The position numbers and the translations under genes are program-made. The notes beneath the pieces are model-generated. The model saw only the letters and a list, made by a program, of their open reading frames with translations, made no database searches and had not been told where the DNA came from. A DNA stretch of 64,000 nucleotides from Golubevia sp. BC0850 (Eukaryota; Basidiomycota; Exobasidiomycetes; Golubeviales; Golubeviaceae): the NCBI GenBank assembly GCA_012976225.1, contig JAAVVG010000010.1, positions 496,001 to 560,000 on the forward strand, in the 5' to 3' direction. This document shows positions 48,764-59,668 of this stretch, piece after piece (the first letter of the stretch is position 1; each line of letters begins with the position of its first letter).

Positions 48764-51430
48764 TCATGGGAAAGCACCTCTCAGATTCTCTGCCATTCGA
48801 GCCGCCTTAGCTTTTTCGGTCAATTGTGATAGAGCCTTGTCGTTTCCGATTCTTTGTTGTCCAGCTTCGAACCAAGTTAGGAGGGTGTTGGAGATGTCAG
48901 CTACCATGCTTGAGCGATACTCGTTCTTGTCTTTACGAACTGGCACTGGGAGTAAGAAAAGAAGGGGGCAGGAATGAGAGTGAGCTTAAGTATCGACAAA
49001 AAGAGGGAAGCAGGGGTGCCGATTCGAGATCGAGAAGACACCAGGGGAGATCAAGACGAGATTTCCCGCGCTTCCTACTCACGATTGTAGTGAACCAGTC
49101 TACTAGAATAGAAATAAATAGTATCTCCAGGTCTTAAGTTGACTTGAATCTTCGCTTCGGGAATAATTAAAGCCCCTCTCCCTTTTCGCCAATTCCATCT
49201 TCCCCAACAGTAGACCCCAAATGTGCCGTTCGGGTCGTCTTTCGAGTCAACGTGTGGATCTGTTACTGCTGAGGAGTCGGTGTTCGGATTGCCAACATTA
49301 AAAGCCAGCCCTGAGAGAGGAGGGAGAAAAGTGGAGACTGGGTCAGAGACTGTCTTCCACACTGTCGAGTGCGTTCCTAGGGAGGAGCAAGGCTTGATGC
49401 CGCTCATTAGATTAATCACCAGTCCAAGGATAGAAAAGAGAGCGTGCGTGAAGACGAAAGATTCGTTGTCCCATAGCTTTTCCACGTAGTTTGTGAAAGA
49501 AGGGAAGAAGGCGTACACTTCCTTGTGCATGCGTTCTCTAAGAGGCTCGATACTGTGAAATATTTTTGAAAGAGAGACGAAGGAAGTAAAGTAAGGAGAA
49601 GAGAGAGGAGGTTAGGATGGGAGACGCGTGACCGAAAGGATCTGAAAGCCTCGTCTCCACTCGCCACCTCTCCAACTCACGCCTTCAAGAACCATAACCA
49701 GTGGCGGAGATTCTTGATGAAATGTTGATTGTATGTAGCACCACTTAGGAGAAAGGGGCTGTGATAAAATTGAAGAGTTGGTGTCAGTCTTTCAGTCGAC
49801 AGCTCTCGAAATGAGATACAACACCCCTCCAACTACTCTTCCAATCCCCATCATTTCAATTTCTTACCTCTTATCCTAGCATCTGCTGGCGCAACCTTCG
49901 AAGTCGTACTCAATCGGGCCCCTGGAATAGCAGTGATGTGTTCTGAGACATCTCGGAACCAAAAGGAGGAAGAAGACTCGCGCTTAGTGAGAGCTATTTG
50001 AGTTAGATGTGGTTTGAAGGTTATATAAGGGGCGGATGGACTCACAAATGAACGCCTCTGCTGCCAGTTAAGTCCAACTGTTCTCCCTCAGCATTTTCAC
50101 AGAAAACTTGAAAAGATTCATCGACGGCCTTCATGATTTCTTGTTCTTTCTTTGCAATCTCTAGTCTTATTCTTGCGTCTGCGCCCCACTTAACCATTCC
50201 GATAGCAAGTCCGTTTGAATCTCTAATGGAAGTACAAAGATGTTTCTTCTTTCTACATTTCAGAATCGTCCAGGATCTTTGAGACTTGGATTTGAGTCTG
50301 TCTGCTTTCATTTCTGATTTTCCAACCTTCTCATAGACTTCGAAAGAAGACAGAGATTTTAATTTGGTTAATCCTGAACCTAGTGATTGCAGCTTGAGAT
50401 TCGAAACCTTTGCCACTTTAAAGGTAGCTTTCCGCCCCCTTCTTTTTTTCTTCGATTCGTCCTCTATCAACCTTTTCCTTTTCTTGTTTGATCCAATGCG
50501 ATTATCTTCATGACCTTTACTTGAACAAAATGTTTGAACTTCGTCCTGCGCTACTCTCTCCTGCTCATCGTTCAAGGATCCATGATGAACTGGCAGGATC
50601 GGTCCAGAATCAACTCTTCCATTCCTTGAAAAGCTTGCTGAGTTGAAACCTTTATGTCTATCCAAAGCCGGTCCGTCAGGACTTTCGACACTAATCAGAG
50701 GAACCATCGTACTAGGATGATCCCGTTTTGAAGGCCCTTCTAATCCGATCCCTACCGCCTCTGAAGGATCTTTTGCTTCTAAAACTGGAACGCATTTTGA
50801 AAGAACGCAAGACACTTTTGAGGTGCCAGCGATAGCTGTAATGCTATCTTCTTGTCTTGGACGGTTTGAAGAAAGATCGACCCATGACTTGGTTAGGAAA
50901 TTGATCTCTCTTTGGATGAGAATCTTGTCAGCTTAGCCACTTCTATGAGTCTTTGGCTTATAAGTTTCTATTTTGAGACTAGAGGAAAGAGAGGAGATTG
51001 CCTTTCTTCGCTTGTGCTTTTGTTTCGATTCGACAGAAATTGGTTCCAGAGATAGAAGCTCTTCAGGATAGATTGGATGTATTGAGTGATTTGTTATCTT
51101 CAGAGTTGGCTGTCTCTCACGAAGGCCTAGAGTTTTGATCATTTCCATTGTTCGGGACGTAAGTGAAAGAGAAGATTGAGTGAGGAGAAGATTTCTTAAT
51201 TCTTTCTGTTTGGTGGGAAGGAGAACCGGCAGGAATCTCTCTGCTGAAAGTCCGGATCCCAGTAGTAACATTGCTAAACCTATCTGTTCTGCAAGTCGAG
51301 AAGTTCCAAGGAAGAAGTCGAAGAGGAGAAGTTGTATGGAGGTTGATGCAAAGGAAGAAGCTGGAACAAGATTCCGACAACTTAATTTCGAGTTCTCCCT
51401 TTGTTTTGATTCTGCGCGTTCTGATCCATT
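48764..51430 (-). pseudogene. Tet/JBP-like 2OG-Fe(II) oxygenase, frame interrupted
   Basis: Exons at 49758-49681, 49552-49083 and 48945-48764 join in phase. They encode the double-stranded beta-helix: SGATYNQHFIKNLRHWLWFL, then DPHVDSKDDPNGTFGVYCWG with the H-x-D iron ligands, GRGALIIPEAKIQVNLRPGD and YFYSSRLVHYNRE with the distal His. The tail ends SMVADISNTLLTWFEAGQQR and NLRGAFP. Upstream, 50815-50042 is a long basic region (KKRKRLIEDESKKKRRGRK), and further helices precede it up to about 51430. An in-frame TAA near 50935 and two phase mismatches flanking the segment at 49860-50045 interrupt the gene. This family in basidiomycetes includes candidate DNA 5-methylcytosine oxidases; activity here is doubtful because of the breaks. 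Confidence 0.7.
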
Positions 51431-51728
51431 TCTCTCTCCCTCAGAGCCTCAGAAATCAAGACCTTTTCAATTTCAAAGGATGGAATCAACCATTAGAAGA
51501 TCTCAATCTCACCTCTCGAACGTTTGATTCATAGGATTTCATTTTGGTGAAAGAGATAAAAGAGGGGCAAAGAGGGGCACATGAGCTTGATTGAGAAAGA
51601 GAAAGGGAAAGGGAAAGAAAAATAGAACCAACATGAGAGGAAAAGAACAACAGAAATGGGAAGGCTAGAAAGAAACCAGAGGAAGAGAAATGATTTTATT
51701 TACTGAAATGTTCGAAAGGTGTGAGGGA
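51431..51728. other. Intergenic and SLA1 3' region
   Basis: About 300 bases. The segment 51595-51635 is a run of AAAGGG-like purine units. No gene is supported. Confidence 0.45.
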
Positions 51729-54700
51729 CTAGTACTGTGAGAGAGGAAGGCGATTATAATGGTGAAAGAAGTAAGTGGCCAGAAAGCTGTGAATGAGTTT
51801 TTGGTTCCCGGAGAGAGAAGGGATTGACGGGAGGGAGAACACTCACTTGATTGTTGAATCCCTGATTCTGGAACTGCTGTTGCTGGCCATACATTCCAAA
51901 GTTGCCGGGTTGAGCAGTGAACTGAGGATTCAAGTAGCCAGTCTGTTGAGGCATCATTCCTTGAGGAGGTTGTACTCCACCTGGAGCGAAACCGGTTGGC
52001 TGGGGTCGAAGAGCATCGTATTTGTCTGAAGAACAAGTGAGAAGGCAAAGGAGGAAAAGTCAGAGTTCCTGACTAAGAGAGTAGTAATCGAGTACAGAGG
52101 GGCAGCCCGAGATTTGAAGAACTCACTCGAATCTTGGGCAGAAGAGTTTGGATCTTTGCCAAATTGACCTGTCTTCATTTGAGCAAAGATGTTCGAAGCA
52201 GCAAACTTGTTTCCTTCCGGTTGTTGAGGTTGCTGCTGTTGCTGTTGATTCTGCTGAGGTAAACCGAAACCAGACACATTTGAAGTCATCTGTGGTTGCT
52301 GTTGTTGACCCATTCCACCCCAACCAGTTTGTTGAGGTTGCATTCCACCATTCATCCCAGGGAAACCAGTCTGTTGATTGACCATAGCTCCACCATTTCC
52401 ATAAGGAGATTGAGGAGAAGACATTCCCATCCCCATCCCTCCGAATCCAGTCTGTTGAGGCTGCTGTTGTTGCATACCTCCCCACCCTGTCTGCTGAGGC
52501 TGCATTCCTTGCATGCCTCCCCAACCGGTTTGTTGAGGCTGCATTCCAGTCTGCATGGGTTGCTGTCTGGTAGGGATGAATTGACCTGTACCTTGAGTGG
52601 AGAGAAGAGGTTGGAGAAGACCTTGATTTCCTGGAACTGGAGCTAGAGGACCGCGAGGAGCGTTTGGATTGTATCCATTGTTGAGCATGCTTCCATTAAC
52701 GGGACTTGCACCTGGTCTTGGAGAGACACCGCCCGAAGGAGGCCTCATAGCTGCCAGCTTGTCGAACAGAGCAGAGTTTGGATCCGCAGGTGGCTTGGGT
52801 GGCTCAGCGGGAGTGACAGGAGCGACCACGACTGGAGCTGCTGGAGGAGGATTTGGAGCGACTGGAGCGGGTGCTGGAGGGGTAGGAGCAACGACCGCTG
52901 GGGTGCTTGGTTTGGCGCTGGAAGGTCGAGGAGTCCAAGCGTCATCGTCGAATCCACTTGCGATTGTAGTGCTTGGAGACTTGACGGCTTGAGCAGAACT
53001 TCCTCTCTGGATTTCTGGACTAGTAGTTGAGGTTCTCGTAGGAGGAGTAGCAGTTCTAGCCAGTGATTCAGAAGCAGCAGCCAGAGAAGCGGCATCGACA
53101 CCTGTTGAAGCTCTGGAGCTTGGAGCTGGTCTTCCACGCCTAGTATTGTTCTTGAGACTTCCATCCGGACCAGAGAAAAGACCTGGAGCGGGACTGGTGG
53201 AGTTTCCTCTTCTAGCAGAACTTTCTTGCTCCTGAAGCTTCCTAGCCATCTCCTCGTCGGCTTTGAGTTGAGCGGCTGGATCACTTGTCGAAGATCTTGA
53301 AGCAGCTTGAGGTTTGTACTTTCTATCAATGAACTTACGAACTCGGATGATATCTCCTTCTCGTAGACCTAGGGTTCTCAAAGTTGGAGGATCCAATTCA
53401 GGTAGAATAGCTTCATCGATCTTGTCCCTTTCGAAAGCAGCAGCATACCTTGTGCAATCATCAACGTCGACGCTAGCAGCCAAGAAAAACTCGAACCAAT
53501 CGATGTTCCTCTTTGAAGAAGATCCGCCTGGCCTGCTGCTTCCTCCCGCACCTCCTCCGTTTTGACGATTCCTCCTTTCTCTTTCCTTTTCTCTTTCTCT
53601 CTCCTTGGCCTTCTGCCTTTCTCTCTCCCTCTCGTTGTAGCTACCCCCACCAGGCCCTTCTCGTCTACGCTGTTCAACAGCGCGAGCCATGCTCATCTCC
53701 TTGCTGTTGCTGTTTGAAGAAGAGGATTGACGAGGAGCCAACCTCTTTCCAGTGACTTCCTCCAAGAATTGGATGTCTACGTCTGACATCTTCTCGATAG
53801 CTACTTCGATGACTACTCCATTGAGCTTGTGAAGACGAATCTTTCCTTGATTGAAACCCAAGAATTCAGCTTCAACCTTGAATTGAGCAGTTCGATCATG
53901 CCAGATACGAGTATGTTTAGGCGCCGGCTCTAAGCATCAGGTGGAAGGAAAGGTGAAAGAGGACATGGGTGTGAGCTAGTTCGAGGAAGGCAAGTGAGGT
54001 GCGGCTTCTTAGGCGATTCAATTTCATACTCACTGCTCTTGCTTCCTCCCCCACTTGGCCTCTCAGGAGCACTCTTCCCACTTGGAACCTTCACTTCCTT
54101 CTGTTCTTGAGGAGCTCTTCTTTCTTCCATCTTTGGAGGAGCTGGAGCAGATTCAGCCTTGAGGGCGTCTCTTCTCTTCTGATCTTCTTCGGCCTTCTTC
54201 CTTCTTCGTTCAGCGATAGCAGCTTCGGCAGCTTGTCGATCTGCTTCCTCCTCTGCTTCAGCCTCAGCAGCTGCAGCAGCTTCCTCCTCTTCTCTCTTTC
54301 TAGCAGCTTCGGCATCTCTTGTAGCCTTGGCTCGAGCAGCAGCGGCAGCAGCTCCATTAGCAGCAAGTGGTGGAGGAGCGATTGGCGCGGCAGAAGCTTG
54401 AATTTCAGAGATCTCGACGTAGCTAGCTGGAACGACTCCTTCTTGGCCAGCTGAGTTCCTGACTTTCCACCAATCTTCATTCTCCTGTTCCACCACTGTG
54501 AGAGCTTCGTTCTCCTTGACGCTGAGCTCGTCATCTCCCTGAGCATCGAAGTCGTAAAGAGCTATAGCTGATGTTGATGAACCTCCAGAGGCATGTCCGT
54601 TAGTCGCGACTTGTGGTTCGGCTTCAACTTCAGATTCTTGTTCTTCTTCAGTTCCATCCGAGGAAGGTTGGAAACTGACAGTCTTGCGCTGAGGAGGTGG

Positions 54701-56235
54701 AAGTACCGCATTTGATCTAGAAGGAGGAGGTAGAGCAGATCCAGCTCCAGGAGCAGGTGGAGGGGGTGGAATCCCAGCTCCTCTAGATGGAGGAGAAGAA
54801 ACGGCAGCTTCCTCTACATCTCCGCTGCTCTCTGCAGCGTCCTTACTTTGATCGATCTTGGTAGCGATCTCTTCTCCCACGTCTTTGCTTCCAGTATGAA
54901 AGACTAGCTCATCTCCTTGAATTCCAGCATCTGATGACAATGCTAGATGAAGCTGCTTTCCTTTAGACTCTAAAGAGTGAGACAAGATGTGAGAGACTGA
55001 AATCTTCTGAACTGGCGTCTTGTCTGATTCGGAGGCGAAGAATAGGGAAGCGTTTCCGATTCCAAGAGTTCCTTTCTTCTTTTTCTTCTTTGCGTCCAGA
55101 GCCTTTTGAAGGTAGAAAGGGAGATTGAAGAGGATTAGCTCTCCTGCTCTCACCTTATGAGCCATTCACATCTTCATCTCAATCTGTGGCCCCCACTCAT
55201 TTGACTCTGATTTTGAATTACTCACAGAGACAGCCCACATCTTGATAGCATCAGCTTTGTCTTGCTTTCCAGCTCCAGTCGCAGCAACCATCGGGATATT
55301 TGGACCAGAGCTGACTTCCTCCTCTTCCTCTTGTGGATCGACCTCGACAGGCACCTCTCCGGTGTCGGGAGCTTCCACCTGGGCACAGTCCGGGTAGAGA
55401 AGAGCAATTGTTGTATTGGTTGAGCGATTCTCCCAAAGATGCTTCCTCATTGCTTGACCTTCATCTAACCTTCTAGTCCTACTCACCTCATCCACATAAT
55501 TTGCCGGCACATAACCCAACTTTCCTTCTCCATCTCCAATCTCATCATGACCTTGTTTCCTAACTAGCAACCAGAGACCGTCTGTTTCATAGACTCTTAG
55601 TAGTTCATCCTCTGAGGGGATAGGGATTCGGATTGGGAGATGACGTGTGGGACGATCAGAGTGGGAGAGAAGAGAGGTGAATGAGTTCCCAGTTCCAGAT
55701 GATAGTCTTAATTTCACTAGATGTTCAACCCGTGGTCTCCGAAAGAGAATGGCTAGAGCAAGTAGCCTATCCTTGGCCCTCGCCCTTTGCAGATAAGCAG
55801 CAAGGGACAACCTCTCCTTCTCTGTAGAATGAATGTACTCACCGGCAACGTCTAATTCATCTGAGTTCTGAGCTTCATAGTCGTAAAGAGCTCTACTCAA
55901 TCTTAGAGGTTCAGCAGCTTCTACGTAATTACTTGGAACCAAACCTGAAGGTGCTTCTGAATCGTTCTGAATGGCAGTACCATCATCATTCAATCTTCGT
56001 ACTCTGGCTGACCACCATTCTGGATCATCTGAATTGAGAATGTAGATTACTTGATCCTCTGTAAAAGATGAATAAAGAGGAGGTGATAGGATGTGAGTAG
56101 AGAGAAGGAGGGGGATGGAGACACTGCCTCATCATTGATGCTGATTCTTTTGATGTACTCACCAACTAATGAGAGTTCATCTGGAGATTGAGATTCGTAA
56201 TCGTAGAGAGCTTTACAAAGACCTACGTATGCCAT
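51729..56235 (-). CDS. SLA1: Endocytic actin-patch adaptor Sla1
   Basis: Eight exons (56235-56163, 56058-55843, 55611-55487, 55378-55226, 55102-54034, 53929-52127, 52025-51847, 51734-51729) join in phase into 1207 residues; yeast Sla1 has 1244. Three SH3 domains are seen (VGLCKALYDYESQSPDELS near the start; LSRALYDYEAQNSDELDVAG; IALYDFDAQGDDELSVKE). SHD1 follows (RIWHDRTAQFKVEAEFLGF), then a charged stretch, then SHD2 (NIDWFEFFLAASVDVDDCTR). The C-terminal third holds many copies of QPQQTGWGG, the Sla1 repeats phosphorylated by Ark/Prk kinases. Sla1 links cargo (NPF motifs bind SHD1) and clathrin to Las17 and actin nucleation. The last exon is six bases (a Tyr codon and TAG). Intron 55379-55486 is 108 nt with no in-frame stop, so retention would keep the frame. 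Confidence 0.96.
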
Positions 56236-56745
56236 ACTAAACCAGAAACAGCGAGTGGGCGAATGAATCGAGGTGGGTGTTGCCAATTCGAATCCCTCTT
56301 GCCTCCTCTGTGGAGAGCTCTGGTTTAGGGGCCCATTTCTCAAAGCCCGTTCAAACACATGCAAAAGGTCTTCAAATTATCGTGATTCCATTAAAATTAA
56401 TAAAAGCTAGAAAAGGGTTTTAGAGTGAGAGAAGAAAGTATAATATTTACAGTCAGATTATAAGAATACAGCGTAATAGAGAGAGGAGAAGGATGTACAG
56501 AGATTTACCAGAAGCACGAATCAAATAGACAGAGTATTGAAATATGTACAAATTTCAGTCTGGAGGGCGGAAACGGGGGCGTGATAGAGTTGAGAAGCTG
56601 AGAAATGAGTTGGTGAACGGAGAGTGGAGACGTCGATGACGATGAACTCGTGACTTGAATTGAGGTTTCTTCTTCTTCTTTCTTGTTTTATTTGCAAAAT
56701 TTACAAATTCAATCAGCTATTTACAATCTGGATGGTTTTGAAAGT
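56236..56745. other. SLA1 promoter and 3' region of the next gene
   Basis: About 510 bases. The SLA1 promoter lies here, and A/T-rich sequence near 56390-56410 and 56690-56730 may hold the 3' end of the upstream minus-strand gene. Confidence 0.45.
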
Positions 56746-58535
56746 CTATAGGTCCAGCTTAAAAGGCTCTACCGGGTTTAACCCAAGTAAGAGATGGTCA
56801 CCAGTTTGACGATTTAAATCCATTCCATTAGAACGGCGACTGAAGATTCTCTCTAAATCATTCTCTTCAACTTCTTTAGGTTGTGAACTTTCATTACTCT
56901 TCGACTTGTTTCTCTTATTACTCATCTTGTTCCAAAGTTTGGCGGGTGGAGACAAACTTGAGTTCCATCCAAAAGAAAGTTTCAAGTGTTTGTTCTCCAC
57001 CAGACTTTCAAAGCTAGATTGATAAGTTGGATAATAGCCAGGCTCAGTTTGAGGGATAGATGCTGGTAAAGCTAAGAAACTAGGTTCTTTTAAACCATAA
57101 CTTGGTCTTCGACTAGAAAGGAGCGTATGATCAAAAGCAGCCAAAGAAACCGTTTCTCTAGATCTACCTCTTTTCATCCCTGGCTCAGATTCATTAGACT
57201 CATTTCTAAGTGATAGGATATGCTGAGTTTCATTCGAATTGGTGAACTGATTTTGAGGTAATGAATTTGTAGCTCGATGACCGAATCTAAACCCTGGATT
57301 CAGATTAGAAGTAGTGATCGATAGAGGAGTTGGAGGGACAATCCTAGTAATATGATGTAATGCATGAAACTTAAAAGGTCTATTATCACTTGAATCCAGA
57401 GATTTTGAGTTCTTGGAATGAGATTGCGAGAAACTTGCTTTTGGTTCAAGGTCTGAAGATGATTCTTCGGTGTTCATCAATTTGTTAAGCTCACATTTTT
57501 TCCATTGATAGCCCATTCGACTGTTTGTGTAATCAGAACTGTTTTCGCTCTCAAGTCTCTCTAATTTTTCCTTCTCAAGTCTTTCTTCTCTTAACCTCGT
57601 TTCTCTCAATTTCTCCCTTTGAAATTCTTCTCTCCATGCATTTTCCAACATTTTGGAAGTTTCTTCAAGAGTGAGCTCATGAATGTAAGGTTTTGCTGAT
57701 CTTCTCTGGTAGGAATTTGAGGTTGGAAGAGTGGGCTGTGTGGGTCAAGAGGAGAACAAGGGATGATCGATGATCGGGGAATGAGATGAGAGAGAAAGAC
57801 AAAGGATTGTAAGCAACAAGACCTTGGATCGCAAATTTGAGATCTTCGAATCATCTTGAACAGTCGAAAAATCTCAAGGAAGAAGATCCAAGAGCAACTA
57901 CTCACCAGCTCGGAACTTCCTTCCGTCTGTGTCAATCCTTCGTCATCCTCATCCCTCTTCTCCTCTTCTTGGCTTTCCTTGTCCACTTTTATCTTCGTAG
58001 AAGTTGGCTTCCAAGTTGGACAAATCACATCATCTTGACTATGATAAGAGCCTTCTCTAGAACTCGAACTCAAAAATCCAGGTCCACGTCTTGAATGGAC
58101 AGGTTCAAAGGTTGAAGAATTTCGACTTGTAGATGCAGTCGAAGTTTGAAATCGACGTTGATCAAATTCGAAAGGTTCTTCTTCTTCAGAATCTGTGTCT
58201 TGAGAGAAGTGACTTAGATCAGAAAGACGGGATGAGAAAGTTGATGGTACGATTAGAGAGTTCTGATGAAACCAACGTTCGTCATGGTTCTGATGAGGAT
58301 TTAGATCCTTGAGCTGTTGATTAGATGGTAATGAACTTGACAATTGATGCTTTCCAGTTAATGGATCTTCTGAATTGTCGATGGTTGAAGGGTCTCTTGT
58401 AGGAGAAGAAACTGATCTAAACAGCTTGTAAGGATCAGTCTTTGGGATTGTTGAATTCTTAGGATAGACAATTAGAGGAGGTAGGAATGAAAATGGTGGA
58501 GGGTTGCTTGAATCGTGAGAGTAGGTAGAGGACAT
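56746..58535 (-). CDS. 529-residue Ser-rich protein with a coiled-coil segment, unknown function
   Basis: Two exons, 58535-57906 and 57705-56746, join in phase across a 200-nt intron with GTGAGT donor and ACCAG acceptor. The first half is Ser/Pro/Asp-rich (MSSTYSHDSSNPPPFSFLPP start; DTDSEEEEPFEFDQRRFQ near residue 115). Just after the junction lies ELTLEETSKMLENAWREEF, then QREKLRETRLREERLEKEKL, a short amphipathic coiled coil. The remainder is Ser/Asn-rich and ends LLGLNPVEPFKLDL. No domain is recognised. The neighbour SLA1 is on the same strand, 510 bp downstream. Confidence 0.7.
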
Positions 58536-59608
58536 GCCGGGCAGGGATGTGTAAGAGGATTGAGGACAGGTAGAGAGAAAAGGAAAAGGATGGAGGATAG
58601 GTAGAGAGAACAATTTCCTTTTCTTACGATTCGAATCACTCGCATATATACTCGTTGTCGAAGAGTGGAATTGGAGTGCCGGCCATTTCAAGGGGTGGAA
58701 TCTGTTGCCGTCCCAACACGGCATTGGCCGTTTTGAACTGAAGGAGAATGTACAGCGCGGTTCCGTGCCTTTTTCCGTTCCTATTTTCAGGGGGTTTGAT
58801 TAACCAGATTTGGGAATGGAGGAGGTAGATTTGGAGAAAAGCGGTGGAGGGGTCACTTGGACATGGGAGGTTGGGAAGATGAACGCTTGCCGTCGAGTAG
58901 GATGTATCTTCAAATCAGGTTTGAGATCTTGATGTCTTGCCTTGATTGTGAAAAAAAATAGAATCGGATTTGTAGGAGAACAATTGCTCGAGGAGTAGGG
59001 GTGAAAAGTGAGTGGGAGTCAGTGAATACTGGATAGTGAGGCGTGATGTCTCTGGTGTGTGAAGGATAACTCAGAGAGTCCTTTGCAAAACCAGATTTGT
59101 TCAATAAGATCATGTCCGCAGTAATCATGACCTGGAGATTGAACTCAGTCGGTGAATAGAGGGGGGTTGAGAGGAAGACAAGCGGGTGAAGGCTCATACC
59201 ACCCAACTGATTGCCAAAATGGTGGAGACGCAACAGAAACAAAGGAAAATTCAGGAAAGTACTTGAACAAGATTGAGAAGAACAAATTTTGAAGAGGTCT
59301 TGTCCTTTAGGTCATTTTCCAAGCTTTTCTCCACCTTGCTTGTCTCTTCGCGGTGGTGATCTGCTCTCTCTTCCTCTCCCTCTCAACCATCAACGCAATT
59401 CAACCAGACCTTTAGAACTTTAGTAATTCAAGTAAATTAGAATCAATCCTCAATCTTCAACAAGCAAACTCCAAGTTAATTCAATCCTTGCAACTTTCTC
59501 TCTCTCTTTCTCTCATTCGTCTTTGACTCGTCACCCTCTACGCTCTACAAACACCTTTCATCCTTTTCAAGTCTCTAGAAGATATTATACCAGTGTAACA
59601 CACTTTTT

Positions 59609-59649
<41 letters not shown>

Positions 59650-59668
59650 ATAACACAATTCTCCAACA
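58536..59668. promoter_or_regulatory. Divergent region between the 529-residue gene and CDC55
   Basis: About 1.1 kb lie between two genes pointing away from each other, so both promoters are here. The CDC55 side ends with CT-rich sequence including the CT microsatellite at 59612-59644, immediately upstream of the start codon. An open frame at 58910-59242 on the minus strand is unsupported. Confidence 0.5.
59612..59644. repeat. CT dinucleotide microsatellite
   Basis: An uninterrupted CT run of about 33 bases ends 24 bases before the CDC55 start codon, in its presumed 5' UTR or core promoter. The complementary GA run at 29486 lies 3' of ARC18. Confidence 0.95.
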
